DNA of 64,000 bases from Maribacter ulvicola (GTDB lineage Bacteria; Bacteroidota; Bacteroidia; Flavobacteriales; Flavobacteriaceae): the NCBI RefSeq assembly GCF_900155985.1, contig NZ_FTMA01000001.1, forward strand, positions 1,808,655 to 1,872,654, in the 5' to 3' direction. Below the pieces are notes generated by a model. It made no database searches and was not told the origin of the DNA. It worked only from the letters and a program-made list of their open reading frames with translations. Below, one piece after another: positions 1-7,207 of the stretch (its first letter is position 1; each line of letters opens with the position of its first letter). Made by a program: the position numbers and the translations under genes.

Positions 1-245
1 CTTCTTATAAGTTACATATTGATTTTGGTACCGAAATAGGGGTTAGAAAAACATCTGCTCAAATAACGCAAAAGTATACTAAAGAAGACCTTATAGGTCT
101 TCAGGTGACCGCTGTTGTTAACTTCCCCAAAAAACAAATAGCTAATTTTATGAGCGAATGTCTTATATTGGGAGCTGTAGAAAACAGTTCAGTGGTGCTG
201 CTTCAACCGCAAATGAAAGTGGCTAATGGATTAAAAATCTCTTAA
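1..245 (+). CDS. CsaA-like tRNA-binding domain protein, C-terminal part
   Basis: The frame is open from base 3 to the TAA at 243-245, giving about 80 residues; the 5' end lies outside the window. The tail has the pattern of the free-standing tRNA-binding OB fold (CsaA/YgjH type): a 'DFGTEIGVRKTSAQIT' stretch, then 'VVNFPKKQIANFMSECLILGA' split by the OB strands, ending in 'VANGLKIS'. Family members are dimers of about 110 residues proposed to act as export chaperones or tRNA-binding proteins. The next gene starts 4 bp after the stop, so the two are probably co-transcribed. The function beyond the fold is inference. Confidence 0.75.
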   Translation, partial: SYKLHIDFGTEIGVRKTSAQITQKYTKEDLIGLQVTAVVNFPKKQIANFMSECLILGAVENSSVVLLQPQMKVANGLKIS

Positions 246-249
246 ATTT

Positions 250-1170
250 TTGACTGAGAATATTTTAGATACCGTTCATATTAATTTTGATTCGGGTTTA
301 CTTTGGGTTATGAACCTTGTTTTAAGTTTGGTCATGTTTGGGGTTGCTTTAGAGATTTCAATTTCAGATTTTAAACCTTTATGGCAAAAACCCAAAGCGT
401 TAGTGCTGGGATTAATAAGTCAGTTCATTTTACTTCCTGCATTTACTTTTTTGTTGGTACTGGTAATAGAGCCTTTGCCAAGCATAGCCCTTGGTATGTT
501 TATGGTTGCAGCTTGTCCAGGGGGTAATATTTCTAATTTTATATCGTACTTGTCTAAAGCTAATACGGCGTTATCAGTAAGTCTTACTGCTATTGCAACC
601 ATGTTAGCGGTTGTTATGACTCCTTTGAATTTTCATTTTTGGTCTATGCTTTATGAGCCCAGTTCTAACCTAATTCAAGCAATTTCTATAACTCCTTTAG
701 AGCTGATAAAAATAGTTTTTCTATTATTAGGTATGCCATTATTGTTTGGTATGTACGTAAATTATAAAAGACCAAAATTGGCATTGAAAATTGCAAAGAA
801 ACTTAAGGTAGTTTCCTTGGTGTTTTTTATCTGCTTAGTATTTATTGCTTTATATAGTAACCGTGTCATTTTCTTGGATTATAGCCTATATGTTTCATGG
901 ATCGTTTTAATTCATAACCTAATTGCATTTTTTACAGGATATAGTCTTGGACGAATTTTTAAATTACCGGAAGCTGGTGTGCGGTCTATTACTATAGAGA
1001 CAGGGATTCAGAATTCTGGTTTGGGTCTATTATTGATTTTTACTTTTTTTGATGGATTAGGAGGTATGGCAATGCTTGCCGCCTTTTGGGGTGTTTGGCA
1101 TATTGTTTCTGGCTTAATTTTGGCTGCTTTCTGGAATAGGAAATCAGTTGCAAAAGAGACTATAGCGTGA
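250..1170 (+). CDS. Bile acid:sodium symporter family transporter
   Basis: A 306-residue integral membrane protein of about nine or ten hydrophobic segments, the usual size for the BASS/SBF family of sodium-coupled organic-anion carriers. The motif 'AACPGGNISNF' near residue 87 and 'IETGIQNSGLGLLL' near residue 253 match the two conserved core regions that form the sodium sites in this family. The substrate cannot be told from sequence; bacterial members carry bile acids, pantoate or other organic acids. The frame opens with TTG at 250, 4 bp after the preceding stop; an in-frame ATG at 310 is a less likely start because it cuts off the first segment. The 3' end overlaps the next gene by 4 bp, so they should be translationally coupled. 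Confidence 0.85.
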   Translation: MTENILDTVHINFDSGLLWVMNLVLSLVMFGVALEISISDFKPLWQKPKALVLGLISQFILLPAFTFLLVLVIEPLPSIALGMFMVAACPGGNISNFISYLSKANTALSVSLTAIATMLAVVMTPLNFHFWSMLYEPSSNLIQAISITPLELIKIVFLLLGMPLLFGMYVNYKRPKLALKIAKKLKVVSLVFFICLVFIALYSNRVIFLDYSLYVSWIVLIHNLIAFFTGYSLGRIFKLPEAGVRSITIETGIQNSGLGLLLIFTFFDGLGGMAMLAAFWGVWHIVSGLILAAFWNRKSVAKETIA

Positions 1171-2216
1171 GCGGATTATTATATTATTTGGTTAAAATAG
1201 TAGTGAAAACCGGACTTTATGGTTATCATAAAAAGATAGTTATTTCTGGCTTGGAGAATATTCCCAAAGATCAACCGGTAATGTTTTTGCCCAATCACCA
1301 GAGTGCACTTGTAGATGTGTTATTAATTGCGACCGATTGTAATCGGAAACCTTACTTCTTAACTCGGTCAGATGTTTTTAAGGGTAAATTTCTAAAACGT
1401 GTATTCTCTTATTTTCAAATGTTGCCTATTTATAGAATGCGCGATGGTAGAGATACCTTATCTAACAACGATGCCATATTTAATTCATGTGCAGACATAT
1501 TAAGTAGGGGTGAGGCTCTGTTATTATTTCCGGAGGCAAATCATAGTCTTGGACGAAAAGTAAGACCTTTGAGTAAAGGCTTCACAAGAATACTAATTAG
1601 AACATTTGAACGTCACCCAGAATTAGATGTTCTATTACTTCCTGTTGGTTTTAACTACAAGCATGCAGCACGTTTTCCAGATGAGGTTGCTATTCATTAT
1701 GGTAGCCCAATTTCAGCTAAAAGTTTATATGACCCAGGTAATCTAAATAAAACTAGTCATGATATTAAGATGGAAGTATCTGAACGACTAAAGCAATTAA
1801 CGGTACACATTCCAAATGATGATGATTATGACAAAATTTTAGATAGGCTGATTTTGGAGAAGGCAGATTTTTTGACTCCTACTAAAACTAATGAAAAAAT
1901 TCAGTCATATACTGATCAAGAGCTAGATTTGGCAAATGATACTGAAACTAAAAAGCAACAACAAAGTAAATTCAATTTGCTATTTACGGTTTTAAATTTT
2001 CCTATTGTTCTAATTTGGAGAACATGGTTAAAACCAAAAGTACCTGAAGATGAGTTTATGGGTACCTTTAGATTTGCATTCGCAATATTATCTTATCCTA
2101 TTTATATGATTTTGCTCTTTGCTCTATTATCATTGAGCTTTTCTGTATACATCGCATTTATTGTACTGAGTTTATTGACAATGGTAAATGTTGGGTTGGT
2201 GAAGTATGATTTTTGA
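1167..2216 (+). CDS. PlsC-type lysophospholipid acyltransferase with C-terminal membrane tail
   Basis: A 349-residue protein with an N-terminal glycerolipid acyltransferase (PlsC/LPLAT) domain. The catalytic NHxxxxD motif is 'NHQSALVD' near residue 43, and the later substrate-binding motif is 'FPEANHS' near residue 119, where most relatives have FPEGT. Such enzymes acylate lysophospholipids or other lipid acceptors at the inner membrane. After about residue 260 come a short charged linker and two strong hydrophobic segments, so this is longer than a minimal PlsC of about 250 residues. The start is GTG, overlapping the stop of the symporter gene by 4 bp. It is probably not the essential PlsC, but this is inference. 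Confidence 0.82.
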   Translation: MSGLLYYLVKIVVKTGLYGYHKKIVISGLENIPKDQPVMFLPNHQSALVDVLLIATDCNRKPYFLTRSDVFKGKFLKRVFSYFQMLPIYRMRDGRDTLSNNDAIFNSCADILSRGEALLLFPEANHSLGRKVRPLSKGFTRILIRTFERHPELDVLLLPVGFNYKHAARFPDEVAIHYGSPISAKSLYDPGNLNKTSHDIKMEVSERLKQLTVHIPNDDDYDKILDRLILEKADFLTPTKTNEKIQSYTDQELDLANDTETKKQQQSKFNLLFTVLNFPIVLIWRTWLKPKVPEDEFMGTFRFAFAILSYPIYMILLFALLSLSFSVYIAFIVLSLLTMVNVGLVKYDF

Positions 2217-2239
2217 TAGTTAAATAGCTACAAAATAAA

Positions 2240-2270
2240 AACGGCCCTTAAAGAAGGGCCGTTAATTTTT
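2240..2270. terminator. Bidirectional intrinsic terminator
   Basis: A 10-bp perfect stem (AACGGCCCTT / AAGGGCCGTT, 2240-2249 with 2254-2263) closed by a 4-base loop. T-rich sequence follows and A-rich sequence precedes it, so it can end transcription from both converging genes. Confidence 0.85.
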
Positions 2271-2287
2271 AAAAGAAAGTACAATGA

Positions 2288-2671
2288 TTAGATGTCTTCA
2301 AAACTTACATCTGTAAAACTAGATGTACTTGTAGTTGTATTTTCTACCGGTATTTCAGCTACAACTTCTTCTTTTTTAAAATCTTTTTGGTGTCTTTCAG
2401 AAATTACCTCAGAACCTTTTTCGTTAATGATGAAATCCATCATTTCTTCTACGTTCTCCTTAAAGGCTTCAAAGTCTTCTTTGTATAAATAAATTTTGTG
2501 CTTTTTGTAATGGAACGATCCATCATCATGCGTAAATTTCTTACTTTCTGTAATCGTTAAATAATAGTCCCCAGCCTTTGTACTTCTTACATCGAAAAAA
2601 TACGTTCTTCTACCTGCGCGTAAAACTTTGGAGTGAATTTCTTCCTGATCTGATAAATCTCTTTCGCTCAT
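2288..2671 (-). CDS. DUF3276 (PUR-like) nucleic-acid-binding family protein
   Basis: A 127-residue soluble protein. 'RAGRRTYFFDVRSTKAGDYYL' (split here as RAGRRTYFFDVR and AGDYYLTITESKK) followed by an acidic, Phe-rich helix is the signature of the DUF3276 family, which is nearly restricted to Bacteroidota. The family belongs to the PUR-alpha-like fold, whose members bind single-stranded DNA or RNA, so a role in nucleic-acid binding is inferred from family knowledge. The C-terminal 25 residues are rich in Ser, Thr, Val and Glu and look disordered. It has no signal peptide. It converges on the PlsC gene across a shared terminator. Confidence 0.85.
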   Translation of the reverse strand: MSERDLSDQEEIHSKVLRAGRRTYFFDVRSTKAGDYYLTITESKKFTHDDGSFHYKKHKIYLYKEDFEAFKENVEEMMDFIINEKGSEVISERHQKDFKKEEVVAEIPVENTTTSTSSFTDVSFEDI

Positions 2672-2736
2672 TTCTAATGTTTAGTGTCGTTATACTATCA
2701 AAAATGAAAAAAAAATCGTTATCGGACAACATTTTT

Positions 2737-4488
2737 CTAACTTTCTTTCTCTGAGAGCTGTTTGTGGTATAGGTCTTTATAGTAACCATCCTGGGTATTT
2801 AATTCTTCATGTGTACCCTCTTGTATGAGTCTTCCATTATCTAAAACTAGAATTTTATCCGCATTTTTAGCAGAGGAAACCCTATGGCTTACAATTAACG
2901 TAGTTCTATTTTTAGAGGCTTTCTTAAGATTATTCAATATTTCTTCTTCCGTTTCGGTGTCAACTGCAGAAAGACAATCGTCAAATAAATATATTTGCGG
3001 TTTCTTAATTAAAGCCCTTGCAATAGAAACACGCTGTTTTTGTCCTCCACTCAACGTAATTCCTCTTTCGCCAAGTACAGTGTCATACTTTTTAGAGAAA
3101 CCCATAATATTCTCATGAACAACGGCATCTTTGGCAATATCAACAATCTCTTGATCTGTAGCGTCTTCTTTTCCAAACTTAATATTGTTCTTAATGCTAT
3201 CAGAAAATAAAAAGGCATCTTGCGGTACGGCGCCAATAGCTTCTCTTAAACTGGTGAGGTCAATATGTTTAATAGGTGCGTCATCAATCAATATTTCGCC
3301 AGAAGTTGTATCGTATAATCTAGCAACTAAATCTAAAATAGTAGACTTACCAGATCCGGTCTTACCAATAATGGCCGTGGTCTCGCCTTCATTTATAGTA
3401 AAGGATAAGTGTTTTAAGGCATTAATATTGGTGTCTTGGTACGTGAAATGAACATCTTTAAATTCAATTTTGCCTTTTACCTTATGTTCATGAGTGGGCG
3501 TATTCTTTATTTCCGACTCCTGATTTAAAAATTCATTAATCCGTTCTTGGCTGGCAGCAGCTCTTTGTACGATAGATGTAAGCCACCCTACAATGGCAAC
3601 TGGCCAGGTTAACATGTTTACATATAATATAAACTCCGCAATGAGTCCAACTTCTATTTCACCGGCTAAATATTGTTTCCCGCCTATATAAATGACCAAA
3701 ATATTACTGATACCTATTAGTAGAATCATTAAAGGGAAAAACCAAGCATTTACTCTTGCCAAGCTTACACTTTTCTCTTTTCCCTCATTGGCAAGTTTCA
3801 CTAAATCATCATTGGTCTGTGGTTCTAAAGCATAAGCTTTAATGACAGATACTCCTGAAAATATTTCCTGAGTAAATGTTGATAGTGTAGATAGGTACTG
3901 TTGTACAATAGTACTTCTCTTATGTATAACCTTGCTAATTTGATAGATTAGAACAGATAAGATAGGTAATGGTAATAAGGTATAGGCAGCCAAGGTAGGG
4001 GCTTTTATGAACATTAATGGTATTAAACAAGCAAATAGAGTCAGTGTTTGTATACCGTACATAATTGCGGGTCCTGCATACATACGTACCTCATTAACAT
4101 CTTCACTTATTCTATTCATTAAATCCCCGGTTCTATTTTTCTTATAGAAATTGAGACTTAGTTTTTGATAATGGTCAAATATTTCATTTTTAAGGTCGTA
4201 TTCTATGTATCTAGAAATATTAATAATCAATTGACGCATTAAAAAGGTGAAAAATCCTGATAATATTGCAGCTCCAACGATAATAAGAATATACTCCATT
4301 AACAGTTCCTGTGCTGTTGATTTTTCTATTTCTGCCTTGATATATTGCTCAACAACGGTGATGGAGTTATTTACATAAGAAGGCATGATCAATTGAAATA
4401 ACCTAGCCACTATGGTTATAATAATTCCGAGAAAAAGCTTAAGCCAGTATTTTTTAAAGTATTTATTTAGATGCTTAAGTTCTTTCAT
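2737..4488 (-). CDS. ABC exporter half-transporter (membrane domain plus ATPase)
   Basis: A 583-residue type IV ABC exporter subunit of the MsbA/BmrA/LmrA type. The six-segment membrane domain covers about residues 15-310 and the ATPase about 340-575. Visible ATPase motifs are Walker A 'GKTGSGKST', Q-loop 'GAVPQDAFLFS', signature 'LSGGQKQR', Walker B 'IYLFDDCLSAVD' and switch His 'IVSHRVSSA'. The residue after the Walker B Asp, normally the catalytic Glu, is Asp, as in the weak-site subunits of heterodimeric exporters such as BmrC. No partner ABC gene is next to it. Substrate unknown; lipid or drug export is typical. Confidence 0.9.
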   Translation of the reverse strand: MKELKHLNKYFKKYWLKLFLGIIITIVARLFQLIMPSYVNNSITVVEQYIKAEIEKSTAQELLMEYILIIVGAAILSGFFTFLMRQLIINISRYIEYDLKNEIFDHYQKLSLNFYKKNRTGDLMNRISEDVNEVRMYAGPAIMYGIQTLTLFACLIPLMFIKAPTLAAYTLLPLPILSVLIYQISKVIHKRSTIVQQYLSTLSTFTQEIFSGVSVIKAYALEPQTNDDLVKLANEGKEKSVSLARVNAWFFPLMILLIGISNILVIYIGGKQYLAGEIEVGLIAEFILYVNMLTWPVAIVGWLTSIVQRAAASQERINEFLNQESEIKNTPTHEHKVKGKIEFKDVHFTYQDTNINALKHLSFTINEGETTAIIGKTGSGKSTILDLVARLYDTTSGEILIDDAPIKHIDLTSLREAIGAVPQDAFLFSDSIKNNIKFGKEDATDQEIVDIAKDAVVHENIMGFSKKYDTVLGERGITLSGGQKQRVSIARALIKKPQIYLFDDCLSAVDTETEEEILNNLKKASKNRTTLIVSHRVSSAKNADKILVLDNGRLIQEGTHEELNTQDGYYKDLYHKQLSEKES

Positions 4489-4589
4489 AGGTAGTTGAAA
4501 AGCTAATAGTATAAAATTTCTGTGGACAAAGATAGTTTTTTGACCTAAAACGATATGTTATAAATAAGCTAAGATAAATACGATTGCTA

Positions 4590-4620
4590 TTGTGACCCTT
4601 TAAATAGATACTTACCTTTG
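4590..4620 (+). promoter_or_regulatory. Candidate Bacteroidota promoter for nusB
   Basis: TACCTTTG at 4613-4620 fits the Bacteroidota -7 box TAnnTTTG, with a TTG at 4590-4592 at the distance expected of the -33 element (20 bases between). A start near 4625 would give nusB a leader of about 130 bases that contains the whole structured repeat. Confidence 0.55.
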
Positions 4621-4628
4621 CGGCTTTA

Positions 4629-4734
4629 TTTCCTCGATAATCGAGATTTAAATGCTCTGACGCTTGCGTCAAAATATTAACTATGTTTTAAATTCAATGC
4701 CTTACGGGCTTGTCCCAAGGTTATTTACTAATAT
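4629..4734 (+). repeat. Structured intergenic repeat, copy 1 (nusB leader)
   Basis: Aligns without gaps to 49499-49604 at a fixed offset of 44870; about 75% identity over 97 bp (4633-4729) by hand count. It holds three hairpins: CTCGATAATCGAG (4633-4645, identical in both copies), TGACGC-TT-GCGTCA (4658-4671), and CCTTAC-GGG-CTTGT-CCC-AAGG (4700-4720). The middle stem differs from copy 2 at three pairs, each compensated on the other side. It lies between a good promoter and the nusB start, so it is probably transcribed as part of that leader. It could be a mobile REP-like repeat or a structured RNA. Confidence 0.65.
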
Positions 4735-4753
4735 ATTAAATAAGTTCTTTCAA

Positions 4754-5701
4754 ATGCTTACAAGAAGGCACATTAGAGTTAAGGTTATGCAGAGTATTTA
4801 TGCTCTAATTCAGTCTAAGGACGATTCATTACAAAAACAAGAGAAGTTTTTAAAGGTAAGCATAGAGAATACATATACGCTATACTTGTTGTGGCTTAGT
4901 CTATTTATAGAGATACAGAAAAGGGCAGAAGATCAAATATTTTTGTCTGCCAACAAATACATTAGCGATAAAAAGACTGCATTTCCAAACCCTAAGAAGT
5001 TTATTCAAAACAGATTGTTATTGCAAATTGTTGAGAATAAAACCTTAGAGGAAGAGCTTACGCACAAAAAATTAGATAATTGGTATTTGAACGAAGAGTA
5101 TGTAAAGCTGATCTATAAAGAGATTTTGGCGAGCGACGCATATCAAGAATACATGTCTACACCGGCCAGTGACTATGCTTCAGATAAAGAATTGGTGATG
5201 ACCTTGTTCAAGAACATCATTGCGCCTAACGAGAAAATCTACGATTACTTTGAAGATGATAAGTTAACTTGGGTAGATGATATCCCTATCGTAAATACGT
5301 TTGTTTTAAAGCATTTGAAAAAAGCCAAGCAGGTACATCCAGAATCTTACTTTTTACCTAGATTGTTGAAAGATGACGAAGATATGACATATGCCATGCA
5401 GTTATTATCAAGAACGTTATTGAAAAACGATGCTTTAGAGAAAGAGATTGAAGGCAAAACACCAAACTGGGATAAAGATCGTATAGCGGGCATTGATAGT
5501 ATATTATTAAAAATGGCTATTTGTGAATTGTTACATTTCCCCTCTATACCGGAAAGGGTGACTATAAACGAGTACCTAGAAATTGCTAAAGAATATTCTA
5601 CGCCAAAAAGTAGCATTTTTATAAACGGAATTCTCGATAAGCTTACTAAAGAATACAAGTCTGAAGGAAAGCTTAACAAAATGGGAAGAGGTCTATTATA
5701 A
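4754..5701 (+). CDS. nusB: Transcription antitermination factor NusB, long form
   Basis: A 315-residue NusB of the Bacteroidota type, about twice the length of the 139-residue E. coli protein. The family N-terminus 'LTRRHIRVKVMQSIYAL' follows directly from the ATG at 4754, which I take as the start. The frame is open further upstream to a TTG at 4664, but that stretch is the structured repeat and non-coding. The canonical all-helical NusB fold is in the last 120 residues ('WDKDRIAGIDSILLKMAICELL', seen as WDKDRIAGIDS and ILLKMAICELL; 'INEYLEIAKEYSTPKSSIFINGILD' region). It acts with NusE on boxA RNA in rRNA antitermination. DUF1573 and yajC follow, a recurring Bacteroidota neighbourhood. Confidence 0.93.
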   Translation: MLTRRHIRVKVMQSIYALIQSKDDSLQKQEKFLKVSIENTYTLYLLWLSLFIEIQKRAEDQIFLSANKYISDKKTAFPNPKKFIQNRLLLQIVENKTLEEELTHKKLDNWYLNEEYVKLIYKEILASDAYQEYMSTPASDYASDKELVMTLFKNIIAPNEKIYDYFEDDKLTWVDDIPIVNTFVLKHLKKAKQVHPESYFLPRLLKDDEDMTYAMQLLSRTLLKNDALEKEIEGKTPNWDKDRIAGIDSILLKMAICELLHFPSIPERVTINEYLEIAKEYSTPKSSIFINGILDKLTKEYKSEGKLNKMGRGLL

Positions 5702-5744
5702 AAATATTTTATAATTTTACAGTTAATTGATAAATCTAAATAGT

Positions 5745-6215
5745 ATGAAAAAATTAGTTCTAATCGTTGGTCTTGTATCAATGGTAGCTTTTACTTCTTG
5801 CAAAGACAATGCATCAAGTAAGATTAAAACGGATAATGTAGCTGAAGCTGCTGTAAGAGATGAGGCTGCTAAAGCAGTGCCTGTAATGTCTTTTGAGAAA
5901 GCAGAACATGATTTTGGTACAATTGAGCAGGGTGCGGCACAAGCAACAGTTTTTAAATTTACTAATACGGGTAACGCTCCATTAATTATTACTGATGCTA
6001 AAAGTAGCTGTGGTTGTACAGTTCCTAATCCTCCAAAGGATCCAATTGCACCAGGTGAAACAGGTGAGTTGAAAGTTAACTTTAACGGTTCTGGTCAAAA
6101 CCAAGTTACTAAAACCATAACAGTTACGGCAAATACAGAAAAAGGATCAGAGCTTTTGAGAATTAAAGCTTTTGTTAATCCAAAAGGAGCAGCTCCATTA
6201 GGACCTGTTAAATAA
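5745..6215 (+). CDS. DUF1573 lipoprotein
   Basis: A 156-residue lipoprotein. The signal peptide 'MKKLVLIVGLVSMVAFTSC' ends in a lipobox with Cys19, then an Ala-rich linker of about 30 residues, then one DUF1573 domain (about residues 50-150). The domain shows 'HDFGTIEQG', 'FTNTGNAPL', 'SSCGCTVP' and 'PIAPGETGELKV', the standard ASH/Ig-like motifs of this family. The ATG at 5745 is chosen because it begins a perfect signal peptide; an in-frame TTG at 5727 adds only six residues. Function is unknown; it is abundant in Bacteroidota and often sits beside nusB and yajC as here. Confidence 0.9.
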   Translation: MKKLVLIVGLVSMVAFTSCKDNASSKIKTDNVAEAAVRDEAAKAVPVMSFEKAEHDFGTIEQGAAQATVFKFTNTGNAPLIITDAKSSCGCTVPNPPKDPIAPGETGELKVNFNGSGQNQVTKTITVTANTEKGSELLRIKAFVNPKGAAPLGPVK

Positions 6216-6239
6216 TTATAATTTACAGATATACCAAAA

Positions 6240-6527
6240 ATGGGTGATATAGGGCAGTTTCTTCCGATGATTTTAATTTTTGTGGTCGCATATTTTTTTA
6301 TGATCAGACCTCAAATGAAGAGACAAAAGGATGAAAAGAAGTTTTCGGCAGAATTGAAAAGAGGTGATCGTGTTATTACCAAAAGTGGTCTGCACGGAAA
6401 AGTAGTAGATTTGAATGACAAGGATACTTCTTGTGTATTGGAAACAATGGCAGGAAAGTTAAAGTTTGATAGATCTGCAATATCTATGGAAATGAGCGCT
6501 AAGTTAAACGCTCCGGAGAAAAAGTAA
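6240..6527 (+). CDS. yajC: Preprotein translocase subunit YajC
   Basis: A 95-residue inner-membrane protein with one N-terminal membrane helix ('FLPMILIFVVAYFFMIRPQ'), the YajC 'RPQMKRQKDEKKF' turn, and a cytoplasmic small beta domain ('LKRGDRVITKSGLHGKV'). YajC associates with SecDF in the Sec translocase. It lies 25 bp after the DUF1573 gene and ends at a strong terminator, so nusB-DUF1573-yajC is probably one transcript. Confidence 0.94.
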   Translation: MGDIGQFLPMILIFVVAYFFMIRPQMKRQKDEKKFSAELKRGDRVITKSGLHGKVVDLNDKDTSCVLETMAGKLKFDRSAISMEMSAKLNAPEKK

Positions 6528-6547
6528 TCTTTTATTCTGAATTTATA

Positions 6548-6581
6548 TAAAAACACCGATGGAAACATCGGTGTTTTTTTG
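6548..6581 (+). terminator. Intrinsic terminator after yajC
   Basis: Ten-base-pair perfect stem AACACCGATG / CATCGGTGTT (6552-6561 with 6566-6575) with a GAAA loop, then a run of T. It ends the nusB operon and may also serve the converging gene on the other strand. Confidence 0.85.
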
Positions 6582-6603
6582 TTTTAAACTTTAAGAGAAA
6601 AGG

Positions 6604-7203
6604 TTATCTCTTGTATTGGTCATTTATGCCTTTACCTGCTAATATCAATGGAACTATCTTTTCTAACCTAGATAGTTTCGTTTTCTCTTGTTTGGCAGTT
6701 GCAATATACTTGGCGTAATCTTTTTGTTTGGAATAGGTCAATTGGCTAAAAGCAGCTTTAATATCCTCGTTGTTTTCTAATGCTATAGATAAATGTGCGG
6801 GAATCTCAAATTTGGTTTTAGAATTTTTTTTAACTTTTAGTGATAGTCCTTTTTTTTGATTTTCAATAGCTTCTTTGATATATGCCGTAACCATTTTTTC
6901 ATCGATGTTTTCGGATGAAGAAAACTTCCAATGACGCATTGCCATGGTTTTACCTTCTTGTGCATTTACAAGTACTTTTTCCGGGTCGCTTAAAAATACC
7001 CCGTTAAAGAACCAAATTCCAAAATGGTTTTTGAATTTGTTTATGGCAATGATATTTTTATCATCAATCATGTAGGTGGGAAAACTCCATTTGTAAGTTT
7101 CGGTCATGCTACAGTCTAAAGCAAGGGTTCTTAATTTGGCTATACCATTTTTAAACTGATGTATTTCAGTATAAAATTTTTCTATTTTTTCCTGCTTTTC
7201 CAT
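6604..7203 (-). CDS. YdeI/OmpD-associated family protein
   Basis: A 199-residue cytoplasmic protein. The N-terminal half matches the DUF1801/YdhG-like fold ('YKWSFPTYMIDDKNIIAINKFKNHFGIWF' region, around residues 38-67). The C-terminal half is the YdeI domain, with 'LSIALENNEDIKAAFSQLTYSKQKDYAKYI' (around 138-168) matching its 'L...L...F..L....r..y..~I..AK..ETR..RI' pattern, here 'ATAKQEKTKLSRLEKI'. Function is not established; in some bacteria YdeI is linked to stress or peptide resistance. The gene is 4 bp downstream of pepT on the same strand, so the two are likely co-transcribed. Confidence 0.8.
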   Translation of the reverse strand: MEKQEKIEKFYTEIHQFKNGIAKLRTLALDCSMTETYKWSFPTYMIDDKNIIAINKFKNHFGIWFFNGVFLSDPEKVLVNAQEGKTMAMRHWKFSSSENIDEKMVTAYIKEAIENQKKGLSLKVKKNSKTKFEIPAHLSIALENNEDIKAAFSQLTYSKQKDYAKYIATAKQEKTKLSRLEKIVPLILAGKGINDQYKR

Positions 7204-7207
7204 TGTA

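Noticed and set aside
4664..4753. N-terminal extension of nusB from a TTG at 4664
   Set aside because: It runs through the structured repeat, and the family N-terminus begins at the ATG at 4754.
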